A stretch of DNA of 64,000 nucleotides from SAR92 clade bacterium H921 (GTDB taxonomy: Bacteria; Pseudomonadota; Gammaproteobacteria; Pseudomonadales; Porticoccaceae): positions 1,053,432-1,117,431 of the forward strand of contig JAOALD010000001.1 of the NCBI GenBank assembly GCA_025153755.1. The letters are read 5' to 3'. Each line of letters begins with the position of its first letter. The first letter of the stretch is position 1. This document shows, in pieces, positions 8,246 to 18,400 of the stretch. Under the pieces are notes generated by a model. The model was not told the origin of the DNA, did not search any database, and saw only the letters and a list, made by a program, of their open reading frames with translations. Both the position numbers and the translations under genes were made by a program.

Positions 8246-9967
8246 CTAGTGGTCGGGATACAGTGGTTTTAATCCAGTACCTGAATTAGCTCTGCTGCCA
8301 TGTGAAAAATTCGACTGCTTTTTTAAACGCTCTAGTAACAATGGAATGTCCAGCACATCACCTGTTTCCCCATTGTATAACTGCCGATCGAGTAGAGCGA
8401 ATTGCTGTTGTAATTCAGCATCACCTAATAACTGTGTAAGTTGTTTTAGGGTAGTTGGTGGAGTTTCGGCAAATAGGTGTTGCCCCCAAGCAAGTATTGC
8501 GTCTCGCATTCCAATTAAATTATTTTGGTTGGCCTGCATCTCAATCCCTTTGACCTGCTGTTTGAGCGTTAGCAGTGCTGAGGTTTGTGCTTCGTTACCT
8601 GTGTGGACCTTTGTCGTTTGCTTGCGGCGACCAAAAACTAAAGCCGCAATCACAGCAAGTAGCAGAGCATTAAGTGCTAATGATAGTTTTACTAACATCG
8701 ATGGAGCTACATTTTCGATAATGTCTGACTCAGCATTAAGGTTTAGTGGCTCCATGGTAAATTGCTGATTATTAGGTGTCAGGGGGCTATTGTCGATGGC
8801 GCTACTGGGATTAACTGTAACGGTAGTCGCAGGCAGACTAGCTATTTCCATACGCTGTTTTGCGGTATCCCACCAGCGCATTTCAATCCCTGGTAGAGTT
8901 ATTTCTCCAGCCTGATTAGGCACCAGTGCCAAGGACTCTGTGCGGGTACCTATAATCCCATTGCTACTGACCTGCTGATCAAGCTGGGGCTGATCTGGAT
9001 AGTGTTTAAACTGACTGCTGGGAGCTATTTTAAGTGGCAATATCTGAGCGCCGGTGAGGCCCTGAGCACTGATTTGGATAGTTCTGGTAATGGGTTCGCC
9101 AACGGTTAAGCTGTCGAGGCTATCGCTCCATTTTTCAGATAACTCTACTTTGCTACTGGGCATCCACTCATCGGTGGAGATGTGAGCTGGCCTAGGCATT
9201 ACAACGATTGTCTTAGCTTGGGTGTCGCGAAATACACGGTTGCCGCGTGAGGAAAATGCACCGAACTGGCTGCGATTGCTACTCTCGAAGGCGCCGAAAC
9301 GCAATGCTGGAATACTTAGCTCGCCACTGCTCTGTGGAAAAATGGCATAACTAACTTCGAGTACTAGATAATTTCTACCATTGATAACTTTTTGAAATTG
9401 GTTTTCGCCGAGACCCTGAATAATCGCACCGGGTATATCGAGTTCTGACAGGCTGTAGTCGCGCAATTGTACCGAAGTATACAGGCGATACGTCAGGATG
9501 ATTTGCTCTTGGATATAGCTAGCAGATTTGTCTACCAGCGTTTCGGTATAGATAGGTTGCTTGCCGGCACTGCTTGAGCCGGCAACTGATGCGGCACGCA
9601 CGGTGATTTCTATAGCATTACTAATTTGTTTTTTATATTTTAATGAGGGAATTAAAATAATCCCAGTGCGTTTAGGCATCAGGGTTAGATTCCAGTCTGT
9701 ATAAGATTGGGCTTTGCCGTTGACACTCGAATACTGTTGTTGACGACTATTGGATAGAATTTCGAACTCTTTTTCTAGGGGTGAAAAATCCGGCTCTGTT
9801 CGAAATGCCTGGGCATCTAGGCGCACTCGTAGCTGTAAAGTTTCATTGCTATCAAGTACGGTTCGACTCGCCTTCGCACTCAATTCGGCCCAGCTCACAA
9901 GGGACGTTGACCACAGTGTTAACACTGCGATAAAAAATATCATATTTTTTGCAAACCTAGGGTTCAT
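8246..9967 (-). CDS. batD: BatD-like oxygen-tolerance family protein
   Basis: A 573-residue exported protein: signal peptide or membrane anchor at 6-26 ending in SWAELSA, a long beta-rich periplasmic region (about 30-430), one membrane helix near 425-445 (LALNALLLAVIAALVFGRR), then a cytoplasmic helical tail. The N-terminal pattern KASRTVLDSNETLQLRV is typical of BatD. It is the last gene of the moxR-bat operon; its ATG directly abuts the stop codon of the BatB/C gene. Bat proteins are thought to act with MoxR chaperone ATPases on envelope proteins, but the biochemical role is unsettled. Confidence 0.85.
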   Translation of the reverse strand: MNPRFAKNMIFFIAVLTLWSTSLVSWAELSAKASRTVLDSNETLQLRVRLDAQAFRTEPDFSPLEKEFEILSNSRQQQYSSVNGKAQSYTDWNLTLMPKRTGIILIPSLKYKKQISNAIEITVRAASVAGSSSAGKQPIYTETLVDKSASYIQEQIILTYRLYTSVQLRDYSLSELDIPGAIIQGLGENQFQKVINGRNYLVLEVSYAIFPQSSGELSIPALRFGAFESSNRSQFGAFSSRGNRVFRDTQAKTIVVMPRPAHISTDEWMPSSKVELSEKWSDSLDSLTVGEPITRTIQISAQGLTGAQILPLKIAPSSQFKHYPDQPQLDQQVSSNGIIGTRTESLALVPNQAGEITLPGIEMRWWDTAKQRMEIASLPATTVTVNPSSAIDNSPLTPNNQQFTMEPLNLNAESDIIENVAPSMLVKLSLALNALLLAVIAALVFGRRKQTTKVHTGNEAQTSALLTLKQQVKGIEMQANQNNLIGMRDAILAWGQHLFAETPPTTLKQLTQLLGDAELQQQFALLDRQLYNGETGDVLDIPLLLERLKKQSNFSHGSRANSGTGLKPLYPDH

Positions 9968-11803
9968 TTACCAGCGCTCTTCATCGTTAGGTGGTTTAGG
10001 GCGTCTTTGCTCCAGAGCACGTTGACGTGACTGATAGCGAAATTTTTCTCGTAGAAGACCACCAGGATCATCAGGGACTCTGCGCAGCATCTGTTCGATT
10101 TCTTGCTGTGCCTGCTTTTCATCTTCTGAAAGCTCGGCCTGAGCGGCTTGCTGCTCCTGCTCCTGCTCCTGCTCCGAATCCTGTTGCGATTGTTCTTCCT
10201 GTTCTTGTTGTTGTGGCTCTTTCTGTTCTTTGTCTTGTTGCTCGTTTTGTTCTTGCTGTTCTGTGTCTTGCTGATTTTGACTTGAATCGTTACTTTGTCC
10301 GGACTGCTGTTGCTCGTCATCCTGCGCTTGTTGATCTTGATTTTGCTCGTTACTTTGTTCTGACTGATCCTGCTGTTCTGACGACTCTTGATTCTGTTGC
10401 TGCTGCTTTAATTTCTCAATAAGGTCTCGATTAGCTAGAGCATCTTCCATATCTGGTTGCAATTCTAATGCCTGATCATAGGCCTCTATAGCTGCCTCTA
10501 GATCGCCAGATTTGGCTAGAGCATTGCCGCGATTATAATGGCCATCAGCGCTGTCTGAATTTAAAAAATAATCGATAGCCTCACTGTAGTTCTCGGCCTT
10601 ATAGGCTGCACTGCCGCGCCACTGGCTATTATCAAATAGTGTCTGAGCAGTTTTTGGATCACCAGACTCCATGGCTTTAGCTCCCCGCTGGTCTGGGGTT
10701 TGCCAGAGATCCTGCCATTCAAAAGCCTCTACCGAGTTACTAGAAAATAGCAGGGGATAAAATACCAAGGCTACTACAGTGCCTTTGCGAAAACTTAGTA
10801 GCAGTGCCGGCATTAGCAGTAAGGCTAGCCAATAACCCTGATCATCCCAGAGATCAAATGATCGATCCAACTCTCTGGTGGCATCGGGAAATAGTTGCTC
10901 CGTTACTGCTAGTAACTGTTTTATATCAGTGTCATCAGAACTTATTGAATGGTAGTTTCCCCCTCTATTAGCGGCCAGGGATTGCAGTGACAGAGGGTCT
11001 AACTTGGGTATTAAAATACTCCCGCGACTATCTTTGACAAAACCGCCATCCCCGAGAGGAATTGGCGCCCCCTGTTCTGTGCCCACACCTAGAATAGACA
11101 GCCGGAATTGACCGGCCTGTGTGATCATGGATTGAATGGTTCCAAATGCCGAGCGTGCTACGCCGTCAGTAATTAATAAAAGATCTGCCTGGTCATAACC
11201 GCCATTAATGGCTAACTCAAGTGCGGTTTCAATAGCTTCCTCTGTGTTGCTGCCATATTCGGGGAGCAGGGTTGGATGTAAAATAGGCACCAGACTAATG
11301 ATGGTATTGCTGTCTTCGGTTAATGGAGAGACTGTATGTGATTCCCCGCCATAGACTACCAGAGCGCTAAAACCCTCACGGCGCTGTTTTAGAATATCTA
11401 TTAGCTTGTAGCGAGCTCTGACTAGACGGCTAGGCTTAATATCCTGTGCCAGCATGGAGGGGGATAAATCAAATATAACAATTAGGGCCGAATCTTTTTT
11501 ATGCACCGGTTGAGGTAACTGCTGCCAGGTGGGCCCAGCCAGGCCAATGCAACTAAGCAGCCAGACGATTGCTAGCCCTCCGACTAACCAGGCCGTGCTA
11601 TGGCGCTTTTTACCACTCTCACCCTGCATTAGGTAGGGCAAAAGAGCGGGATTGATAACCCGGTCCCAGTTACCAGCGCTGCGTTTTCGCCACTGGACTA
11701 GCCAGAGTACCGCGATGGCCGGAATTATACCCAGAAACCAAAGTGGACGAATAAAGTGAAAATCATTCGAGGCGCTAATAAGTCCTGACAGTAGTTCAGG
11801 CAT
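9968..11803 (-). CDS. VWA-TPR fusion protein (BatB plus BatC)
   Basis: 611 residues with three parts. The first 370 are a BatB-like VWA protein: a membrane helix at about 18-36, a second near 68-88, the MIDAS-type motif FDLSPSM, and more helices at 325-360. Residues about 385-470 hold TPR repeats (YNRGNALAKSGDLEAAIEAYDQALELQPDME). Residues about 470-575 are a highly charged Gln/Glu/Asp low-complexity stretch, and the basic C-terminus ends near KPPNDEERW. In many species BatB and BatC are separate genes. It overlaps the BatA gene by 8 bp, which suggests translational coupling. Confidence 0.85.
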   Translation of the reverse strand: MPELLSGLISASNDFHFIRPLWFLGIIPAIAVLWLVQWRKRSAGNWDRVINPALLPYLMQGESGKKRHSTAWLVGGLAIVWLLSCIGLAGPTWQQLPQPVHKKDSALIVIFDLSPSMLAQDIKPSRLVRARYKLIDILKQRREGFSALVVYGGESHTVSPLTEDSNTIISLVPILHPTLLPEYGSNTEEAIETALELAINGGYDQADLLLITDGVARSAFGTIQSMITQAGQFRLSILGVGTEQGAPIPLGDGGFVKDSRGSILIPKLDPLSLQSLAANRGGNYHSISSDDTDIKQLLAVTEQLFPDATRELDRSFDLWDDQGYWLALLLMPALLLSFRKGTVVALVFYPLLFSSNSVEAFEWQDLWQTPDQRGAKAMESGDPKTAQTLFDNSQWRGSAAYKAENYSEAIDYFLNSDSADGHYNRGNALAKSGDLEAAIEAYDQALELQPDMEDALANRDLIEKLKQQQQNQESSEQQDQSEQSNEQNQDQQAQDDEQQQSGQSNDSSQNQQDTEQQEQNEQQDKEQKEPQQQEQEEQSQQDSEQEQEQEQQAAQAELSEDEKQAQQEIEQMLRRVPDDPGGLLREKFRYQSRQRALEQRRPKPPNDEERW

Positions 11804-12794
11804 GGGCGCTCCTGCGGCTACTCAATGCAGTGAGTAGCAAGCTGAGGATGAATGCTAGCCCCAGGGGCCAATGAAACAGTGCAGCTACCGGACGTATAGT
11901 TTCCGCTTCCTGTTCAATGGCTTCTAGGCGATTTAGCTCAGCATAGATTGCCATCAATTCCTGTGGATCACGGGCGCGAAAAAACTGCCCACCTGTGGCA
12001 TTGGCTATACCTTGCAAGGCGGCTTCGTCGAGATCGGCACTGGGATTAGTAATACGTTTGCCAAATAGCCCCCAGGTTTCCTGTATCTCTGCTCCTATAC
12101 CCACGGTGTAAATCTTCACCTTGGCCCTGCGAGCTAAATCGGCGGCCTCCATAGGTTCTAACTCACCCGCATTATTGGCACCATCGGTGAGTAGAATCAC
12201 CACGCGATGGTTTTCCGGCCGATCCTGAAGACGTTTTACTGCCAGACCTATGGCATCGCCAATGGCCGTTCCATTACTGCCGGCAAAACCTAACTGGGCT
12301 TCATTTAATAAAATCTGCATAGTCTTACGATCAAAGGTTAAGGGGGTCTGCAAATAGGCTTTTTCGCCAAATAAAATAAGTCCCAGTCGATCGCCTTCAC
12401 GTTTAATCACAAAGTCGCCTACCACTGCTTTTACAGCGACTAGACGATTGACCTCGCGGCCATTAATTTCCATGTCTTCTTGCTGCATGCTGCCAGAGAT
12501 ATCCACCGCTAAAAGAATATCGCGACCATTAGTAGGCATGGCGACGGGCTCGCCAATCCATACAGGACGGGAGATAGCTACTACGGTACACAGCCAACAC
12601 AGACTGAGCATAGCCAGCAAGAGGTGACGTTGCCAAGTGACGGTTTTTATTGTCGCACCGGCATTCAAAGCCGCATTGGCTAGCAATGGCGCTCGCAGAG
12701 CACGGATGCTTAACTCTGCGGGGCTGCGAAGCCAGCGATAGATAAATGGCAGAGGCGCAAGTATTAAGGCCCAGGGCCACAAGAGATTCAACAT
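11796..12794 (-). CDS. batA: BatA-like von Willebrand factor A domain protein
   Basis: 332-residue membrane-anchored VWA protein. A hydrophobic N-terminus (about 1-22) and a second helix near 58-78 precede the VWA domain, which carries the metal-ion motif VDISGSM and the threonine loop with TPLTFDR. A final membrane helix lies at about 308-326. The periplasmic-facing VWA is expected to bind partner proteins through a divalent metal. It overlaps the next gene by 8 bp and the previous one by 7 bp, so the whole cluster is one operon. Confidence 0.88.
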   Translation of the reverse strand: MLNLLWPWALILAPLPFIYRWLRSPAELSIRALRAPLLANAALNAGATIKTVTWQRHLLLAMLSLCWLCTVVAISRPVWIGEPVAMPTNGRDILLAVDISGSMQQEDMEINGREVNRLVAVKAVVGDFVIKREGDRLGLILFGEKAYLQTPLTFDRKTMQILLNEAQLGFAGSNGTAIGDAIGLAVKRLQDRPENHRVVILLTDGANNAGELEPMEAADLARRAKVKIYTVGIGAEIQETWGLFGKRITNPSADLDEAALQGIANATGGQFFRARDPQELMAIYAELNRLEAIEQEAETIRPVAALFHWPLGLAFILSLLLTALSSRRSAHA

Positions 12795-13273
12795 GACTGC
12801 GGTGCCTCCCGCCTGTGCTCATTGACCCATATTTTAGCGTTGGCTAAAACAGTGAGGCCTAGTGCCTTGGTCTGGTGCTGACTGCTGGAATAGAGAGCAG
12901 AATCAAGATTGTCGGGCAAATCGACAAATAGGTTAGAAGAGCAACTGCGCTGTAAAAATTGGATAAATTCATTTATACCAAGGCTACTAAAATGCTGATT
13001 TGGATAGGCAATGTTTGCCGTTTGCTTGAGTGTTGCAAACACCTCAGTCAAGAGGTTGGCGCTGGCACAGGCATTTTCGATTTTCTCCAATGCGGCCATT
13101 GCTTGACGACGATACAGGTTAGCGCGATAACGTTGCACAGCCTTGGTTATGGCCCAGACAATTAATATGCCAAATACAATAATAAGGATCCACCACCCCG
13201 GCGCCAATGGCCACCAAGAAATATCTGCTGGCAGATGAATATCACGAAGTTGCGCCAGGGGATCAGTCTCCAC
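12788..13273 (-). CDS. DUF4381 domain membrane protein
   Basis: 161 residues: a short N-terminus with the conserved pattern LRDIHLPADISWWPLAPGWW, one membrane helix at about 27-46, then a basic cytoplasmic domain (RYRANLYRRQAMAALEKI). DUF4381 proteins occur almost only in moxR-DUF58-VWA operons, as here. The role is unknown; a small membrane partner of the VWA proteins is the usual guess. Its start overlaps the last base of the DUF58 gene. Confidence 0.85.
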   Translation of the reverse strand: METDPLAQLRDIHLPADISWWPLAPGWWILIIVFGILIVWAITKAVQRYRANLYRRQAMAALEKIENACASANLLTEVFATLKQTANIAYPNQHFSSLGINEFIQFLQRSCSSNLFVDLPDNLDSALYSSSQHQTKALGLTVLANAKIWVNEHRREAPQSC

Positions 13274-14238
13274 TACTGACCCCCGTCGCTGTTGCGATTA
13301 TTACTACGTCGCTTGCCATAGGCCCTGGCCAGTACCGACATAACATTGTCAGCAGTACTAAAAGGCAACAGACCAGCAGAGAATTTTTCACTGAGTTTGC
13401 GCAGACGGGCACTGCGATCGGTAAAATCTTTTTCGAAGCGTTGGCGCAGTTCTTTGTTGCTGGTGTCGAGCATAGTGTGTTGTTGACCATCACTTACCGC
13501 ATAGAGAGATGGATCGGGTAATACCGTCTCGATTTCATCATAAACATGGCATAGGTTCAGGCTGCCGTGGCGGGCCAATTCAAAAAGATGGCGCTCGCAC
13601 TGATCATTCAAATCATGGAAGTCACTGATGATAAAAATACTGCTGCCGGTGGCGGTAAAGCGGCGTGACTCTTCAAGCATTTCTGCGAGGCTGTAGCGGT
13701 CTTCCTGGGGTTGCAATAACTTGGCGCTGTATTCTTGTAGGGCATGGATAAACTGTAAGACAGCATGGTGGCTTCGGCGCGCCTTGACATCGACCTGTTG
13801 CTGCTGGCCAAAGACCACACCGCCAGCGCGATCATTGGCACTGAGGCCTGCCCATGCTAGAGCTGCCGAGATTTCACAGGCAATCACAGATTTTAACTGT
13901 TGGCTGCCAAAAAACATGGGTCCGCGGAGGTCGGTAATAACTAAAATAGGCCGTTCTCGCTCTTCGCTAAATATTTTGGTGTGGGGTGTTTGGGTGCGCG
14001 CAGTCACACGCCAGTCTATAGTCCTTACATCGTCGCCCGGTTGATACAACCGCACCTGATCAAAGTCCATGCCTCGCCCGCGAAAACTTGATTTATGACC
14101 TCCAGCGAGCATCTGCCGCGCCTGAATTTTTGGAAATCCGCTAAGTTCTCGTGCACCATAGCGCAGCCTCACCATGGTGGTAAGGCTGGCAATTGCCGGA
14201 TGCTGGTTAAGCTGGTCCTGACTGAGGCTGTCGTTCAT
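13273..14238 (-). CDS. DUF58 domain protein of the MoxR operon
   Basis: 321 residues from the ATG at 14236-14238. A frame extends 23 codons further up to 14307, but that start would lie deep within moxR and adds no conserved sequence. The family core is clear: GRGMDFDQVRLYQPGDDVRTIDWRVTARTQTPHTKIFSEERERP, the hallmark DUF58 region. A VWA-like fold follows with STGSSIFIISDFHDL. No membrane segment is seen, so it is cytoplasmic. It starts 10 bp after the moxR stop. DUF58 proteins accompany MoxR ATPases, but their activity is not established. Confidence 0.88.
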   Translation of the reverse strand: MNDSLSQDQLNQHPAIASLTTMVRLRYGARELSGFPKIQARQMLAGGHKSSFRGRGMDFDQVRLYQPGDDVRTIDWRVTARTQTPHTKIFSEERERPILVITDLRGPMFFGSQQLKSVIACEISAALAWAGLSANDRAGGVVFGQQQQVDVKARRSHHAVLQFIHALQEYSAKLLQPQEDRYSLAEMLEESRRFTATGSSIFIISDFHDLNDQCERHLFELARHGSLNLCHVYDEIETVLPDPSLYAVSDGQQHTMLDTSNKELRQRFEKDFTDRSARLRKLSEKFSAGLLPFSTADNVMSVLARAYGKRRSNNRNSDGGQ

Positions 14239-14248
14239 TGTGAATGGT

Positions 14249-15202
14249 TCACGCTGAGGGCACGGTTGCCAATAATTTGTCGATGACCTGATTGGCGGTG
14301 ACACCACTAGCTTCTGCTTCGAAGCTCAGAATTAGGCGGTGGCGCAATACATCATGGGCCACTGCGCGGACATCATCCGGGGTCACAAAATCACGACCTT
14401 CAAGCCAAGCCAGGGCCCGACTACAACGGTCCAGGGCAATTGTAGCCCTTGGGCTGGCACCATAGTCTAGCCATTGAGCTAGAGCACCGTCATAAGCTCT
14501 GGTGTTTCTAGTGGCGAGAATTAACTGTACCAAATACTCTTCGACTGGTTCTGCCATATGCACGGCAAGAGCTTGCTTACGTGCCTCGAGCAATGTTGCC
14601 TGACCAATCTGTTCGATAGATTCCTGCGCCTGATCCAGTGCCTCTTGTCGAGACAGGGCAAGAATTTGACGTTCTGTCTCGGGTGCTGGGTAGTCGACTA
14701 GGATATGCATTAGGAACCGATCCATCTGGGCCTCGGGCAATGGATAGGTACCTTCCTGCTCAATGGGGTTTTGAGTCGCCATCACCAAAAATAACTCGGG
14801 TAGCTGGTAGGTGTTTTTACCCACAGAAATCTGTCGCTCGGCCATGGCCTCTAAAAGTGCAGACTGTACCTTGGCCGGGGCGCGATTTATTTCATCAGCT
14901 AATACTAGGTTGTGAAATAGTGGTCCTGCCTGAAATTCAAAGGTGCCTTCCTGGGGGCGGTAAATATCACTGCCGGTGATGTCGGCGGGGAGCAGGTCTG
15001 GGGTAAATTGAACGCGATGGAAATCGGCCTCTATGCCTTCTGACAAGGTTTTAATGGCCTTAGTCTTCGCTAGACCTGGGGCGCCCTCGACCAGAAGATG
15101 GCCATCTGCTAACAGGGCAATAATGAGCCGTTCTACAAGATGGTCTTGGCCGACAATCTTGCTGGCCAGCCACTCTTTAAGTTGGTTGATATTTTGCTGC
15201 AA
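14249..15202 (-). CDS. MoxR-family AAA+ ATPase
   Basis: 317 residues. Walker A is GAPGLAKTK (about 38-46), Walker B LVLADEINRAPAKVQSALLEAM, sensor 1 VMATQNPIEQEGTYPLPEAQMDRF, all hallmarks of MoxR ATPases. The C-terminal lid carries SPRATIALDRCSRALAWLEGR. MoxR proteins act as chaperone-like ATPases in maturation or envelope stress, usually with a DUF58/VWA partner; here all partners follow in the same operon. It is the first gene of the cluster, so the promoter should lie in 15203-15407. Confidence 0.93.
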   Translation of the reverse strand: MQQNINQLKEWLASKIVGQDHLVERLIIALLADGHLLVEGAPGLAKTKAIKTLSEGIEADFHRVQFTPDLLPADITGSDIYRPQEGTFEFQAGPLFHNLVLADEINRAPAKVQSALLEAMAERQISVGKNTYQLPELFLVMATQNPIEQEGTYPLPEAQMDRFLMHILVDYPAPETERQILALSRQEALDQAQESIEQIGQATLLEARKQALAVHMAEPVEEYLVQLILATRNTRAYDGALAQWLDYGASPRATIALDRCSRALAWLEGRDFVTPDDVRAVAHDVLRHRLILSFEAEASGVTANQVIDKLLATVPSA

Positions 15203-15407
15203 AACTAACCTCTGCTAGTTGGTGTTATTGAACAAGGGAGCGTGATTTTAGTAGCTAACTCGCTAAGACTCAAACGCCGTTAGTGTATTTTTATGTCTAA
15301 GCTTTTACTAGCCTAAAAGGTTTTAACTTTGTTACTCTGGTTTTCAGATGACAGTATAGAACTAAGATACTGACTTATAATAATCAGAAAGGTTTCAAAA
15401 CCCGCAT
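15203..15407. other. Divergent intergenic region moxR / glutamate dehydrogenase
   Basis: 205 bp between two divergent units, AT-rich toward the dehydrogenase gene. A TATAGA at 15355-15360 could be a -10 for that gene, but the nearest -35-like TTGTTA is 20 bp away, so no confident promoter is assigned. Confidence 0.4.
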
Positions 15408-18400
15408 ATGGACGCAAAAAATATGGCTCAGCGAGGTGACTTGATTCAACTACTCGACAAAATAGCCAGTAAAAATCTCAATGAATCTCAGGCACAGCAG
15501 TTCGGAAATTTCACTGCTAATGCTATGCATTTTTATCCCGATGCCGACTATCTTGCGCGGCCGCCGGAGGACATTTTTTGGAATCTATGGGGACTATGCC
15601 AATTTAGTGCAGAGGCGGCGTCTCCGGTAAAGGAAGCTGAGACTGTTAGTCGTGCCAAAGTCCGAGTATTTAATCCTGAACCCAAGGTCGATGGTTGGTC
15701 TAGTGGCCTTACTACTATTTACATCAATCAGCGCGACATGCCATTTTTGGTAGATTCTTTGCGCAATGTGCTCAATCGTCGCGGGCTCAATATTTACACC
15801 TTGCAAAGTAACCCTGTCTGGGCAGTACGCGATGGCCAGGGCGCAATTGCAAATATTTCTTCGGACTATACAGAAAGTGCCGAGCGCGAGGCGTTTATCA
15901 CTATAGAAGTTGATGCTCTTACTCAGTCTGAACTGACTGATTTGTACCTTGATTTGATGTCAGTACTAGACGATGTTGAGGTGGCAGTTGATGCATTTGA
16001 GCCTATGCGGCAACGCGTTGATAGTCTGATTGCAGACTTGCAGGAGAATGCACCAAAGGTACCCCAGTTAGAAGAATCTTTGGAATTTTTACGCTGGATT
16101 CACAATGGCTATTTTACCTTTATCGGTGTCACCGAATTTGACTTAGCGGTAGATGGCGATCGCGTTTATTTATCTGAAGTATCCGATGGCAGTCATGGAT
16201 TGTTAAAAAAATATACTGGCGGCCAACGAGAGGCTTTAGTTGGCGATTTAGGCTCTGGCGTTGGTGTTCTCTATGAGGGCGACGATCTACTGACGATTAC
16301 CAAGTCATCGCGACGTTCTCGGGTGCACCGTGACGTGTACTCCGACTATGTAATCGTTAAACGTTTCGATAGCCAAGGCCAGGTCTGTGGTGAGGTGCGT
16401 TTTGTAGGTCTTTTCACTTCGCAGTTTTACTCTTACAGCCCACGCCGTATTCCAATGCTGCGAGATAAGGTGAACTGGGTAATGGATAACTCCGGTTTTA
16501 ATAAGGCTAGCCATGACGGCAAGGCGCTTATGGCTATTTTAGATTTTCATCCACGTGATGAACTATTTCTTGTCAACCGTGAAACCCTAGCTGAAACGGC
16601 TATAGGTATCTGGCAAATTTATGAACGCCGGGTTATTAAGGCATTTATGCATCCAGATCCTTTTAATAAATTTGTCAGTTGCCTTATTTATTTACCGCGA
16701 GAATCCTTTAGTACTCAGTCGAGGATGAAAATCCAAAAAGCTATTGGCCTAAAGTTGGATGCCGTAGAGACTGAGTTTACAACACAGTTTTTACCAGAAT
16801 CAGTGCTAGTTAGAATCTATCTCGTCTATCAGATTTGCAACAACAGCTACCTCGAGGTAACTACAACTGAGCTCGAAGATATAGTGCGGCAAGTGACTCG
16901 AGACTGGCCACAGGAGTTTGCCGAAAAAGCGCTCAAAACCTCAGGTAAGAATGAGGGTGCAGGATTGGCGCGACGGTTTCAGCGTGCTTTTCCTGCCGCC
17001 TATCGAGAGCGTTATACCCCTCAACAAGCGCTAGCCCATATTGCCTTATTTGATGCCCTTGAGAGCACGGGTGAATTAGCCATTGAGTTGCAACACAAAC
17101 CAGCAGAAAAAAATAATCATCTGCAGCTAAAGCTGTTCCATCGCGACCAACCATTGCAGCTGTCAGATATGATTCCAATGCTGGAGAACCTTGGTTTCCG
17201 AGTTGTGATGGAACATCCTTATCTCATTGAGTCGGAAAACGAAAATCAGGTATGGCTGCAGGAATTCGAGCTAGGGTTCTCGCTTGATGTCAATGTTGAT
17301 GTCGAGGCGGTGCAAGGGAACTTTAAAGAGGCTCTGAGTACAGTTTGGAAAGGGGAGGCAGAAAATGATAGCTTTAATCGTCTGGTAATAGGTGCTCGTC
17401 TAGACTGGCGGGCAGTTGCCATGCTACGACTCTATGCTCGTTATTTAAAACAGTTGGGCATTTCCTATAGTCAGTATTTTATTGCCGACACATTGTCCCG
17501 CTACTTAGATATTACTCGCAATCTAGTAGCTTTATTTAAGAGTTACTTCGACCCACGTTATGCCAGCGACAGCCGTGCTGAGCGCTCTGAGGGGTTGGCC
17601 AAAAAAATTCTTAAGTCGTTAGATAATGTTGACAATATTAATGAAGACAATGTTATCCGCAGTTATCTGGAGGTAATTCAGGCAACCTTGCGCACTAACT
17701 TCTTCCAGACGTTCGAGGATGGCACTAACAAAGCCTATATCTCAGTAAAACTTGCGCCAGAGAGAATTGCACTGGTGCCCAAACCACGGCCTGCCTTCGA
17801 AATTTTCGTCTACTCCCCAACAGTGGAGGGAGTGCATTTGCGCGGCGGCAAAGTCGCCCGCGGCGGCTTGCGCTGGTCAGATAGGTTAGAGGACTATCGC
17901 ACCGAAGTCTTAGGTCTAGTTAAGGCTCAGCAGGTCAAAAATGCGGTGATTGTCCCGACAGGTGCCAAGGGCGGCTTCGTTGCCAAACAGGCCTCTATGG
18001 CAGAGGGGCGTGAAGCTTGGCTAGAGGAGGGCATCGCCAGTTATAGACTCTACATACAGGCGCTTTTAGACATCAGCGATAATCTGATTGAAGGCGAAGT
18101 AATACCTCCAAAGCAAGTTGTGTGCCGCGATGGTGATGATCCCTATCTGGTGGTTGCGGCAGACAAGGGTACAGCGACTTTCTCCGATATAGCTAACGAG
18201 ATATCGGAGACTAACAATTTCTGGATGGGTGATGCCTTTGCCTCTGGCGGCGGTAATGGCTATGACCACAAGGGTATGGGTATTACCGCTCGCGGAGCCT
18301 GGGTAGCAGTGCAACGACATTTTCGAGAAATCGGTATTGATATTCAAAATCAGGATTTTACCGTAGTCGGTGTTGGTGACATGGGTGGCGACGTGTTTGG

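Noticed and set aside
10027..10422. 131-codon plus-strand frame over the BatB/C Gln-rich tract
   Set aside because: Shadow of the low-complexity CAG/CAA-rich region; no ribosome site and no recognisable protein.
14239..14307. Upstream extension of the DUF58 gene into moxR
   Set aside because: The extra 23 codons carry no family sequence and overlap moxR by 59 bp; the ATG at 14238 fits the operon spacing.
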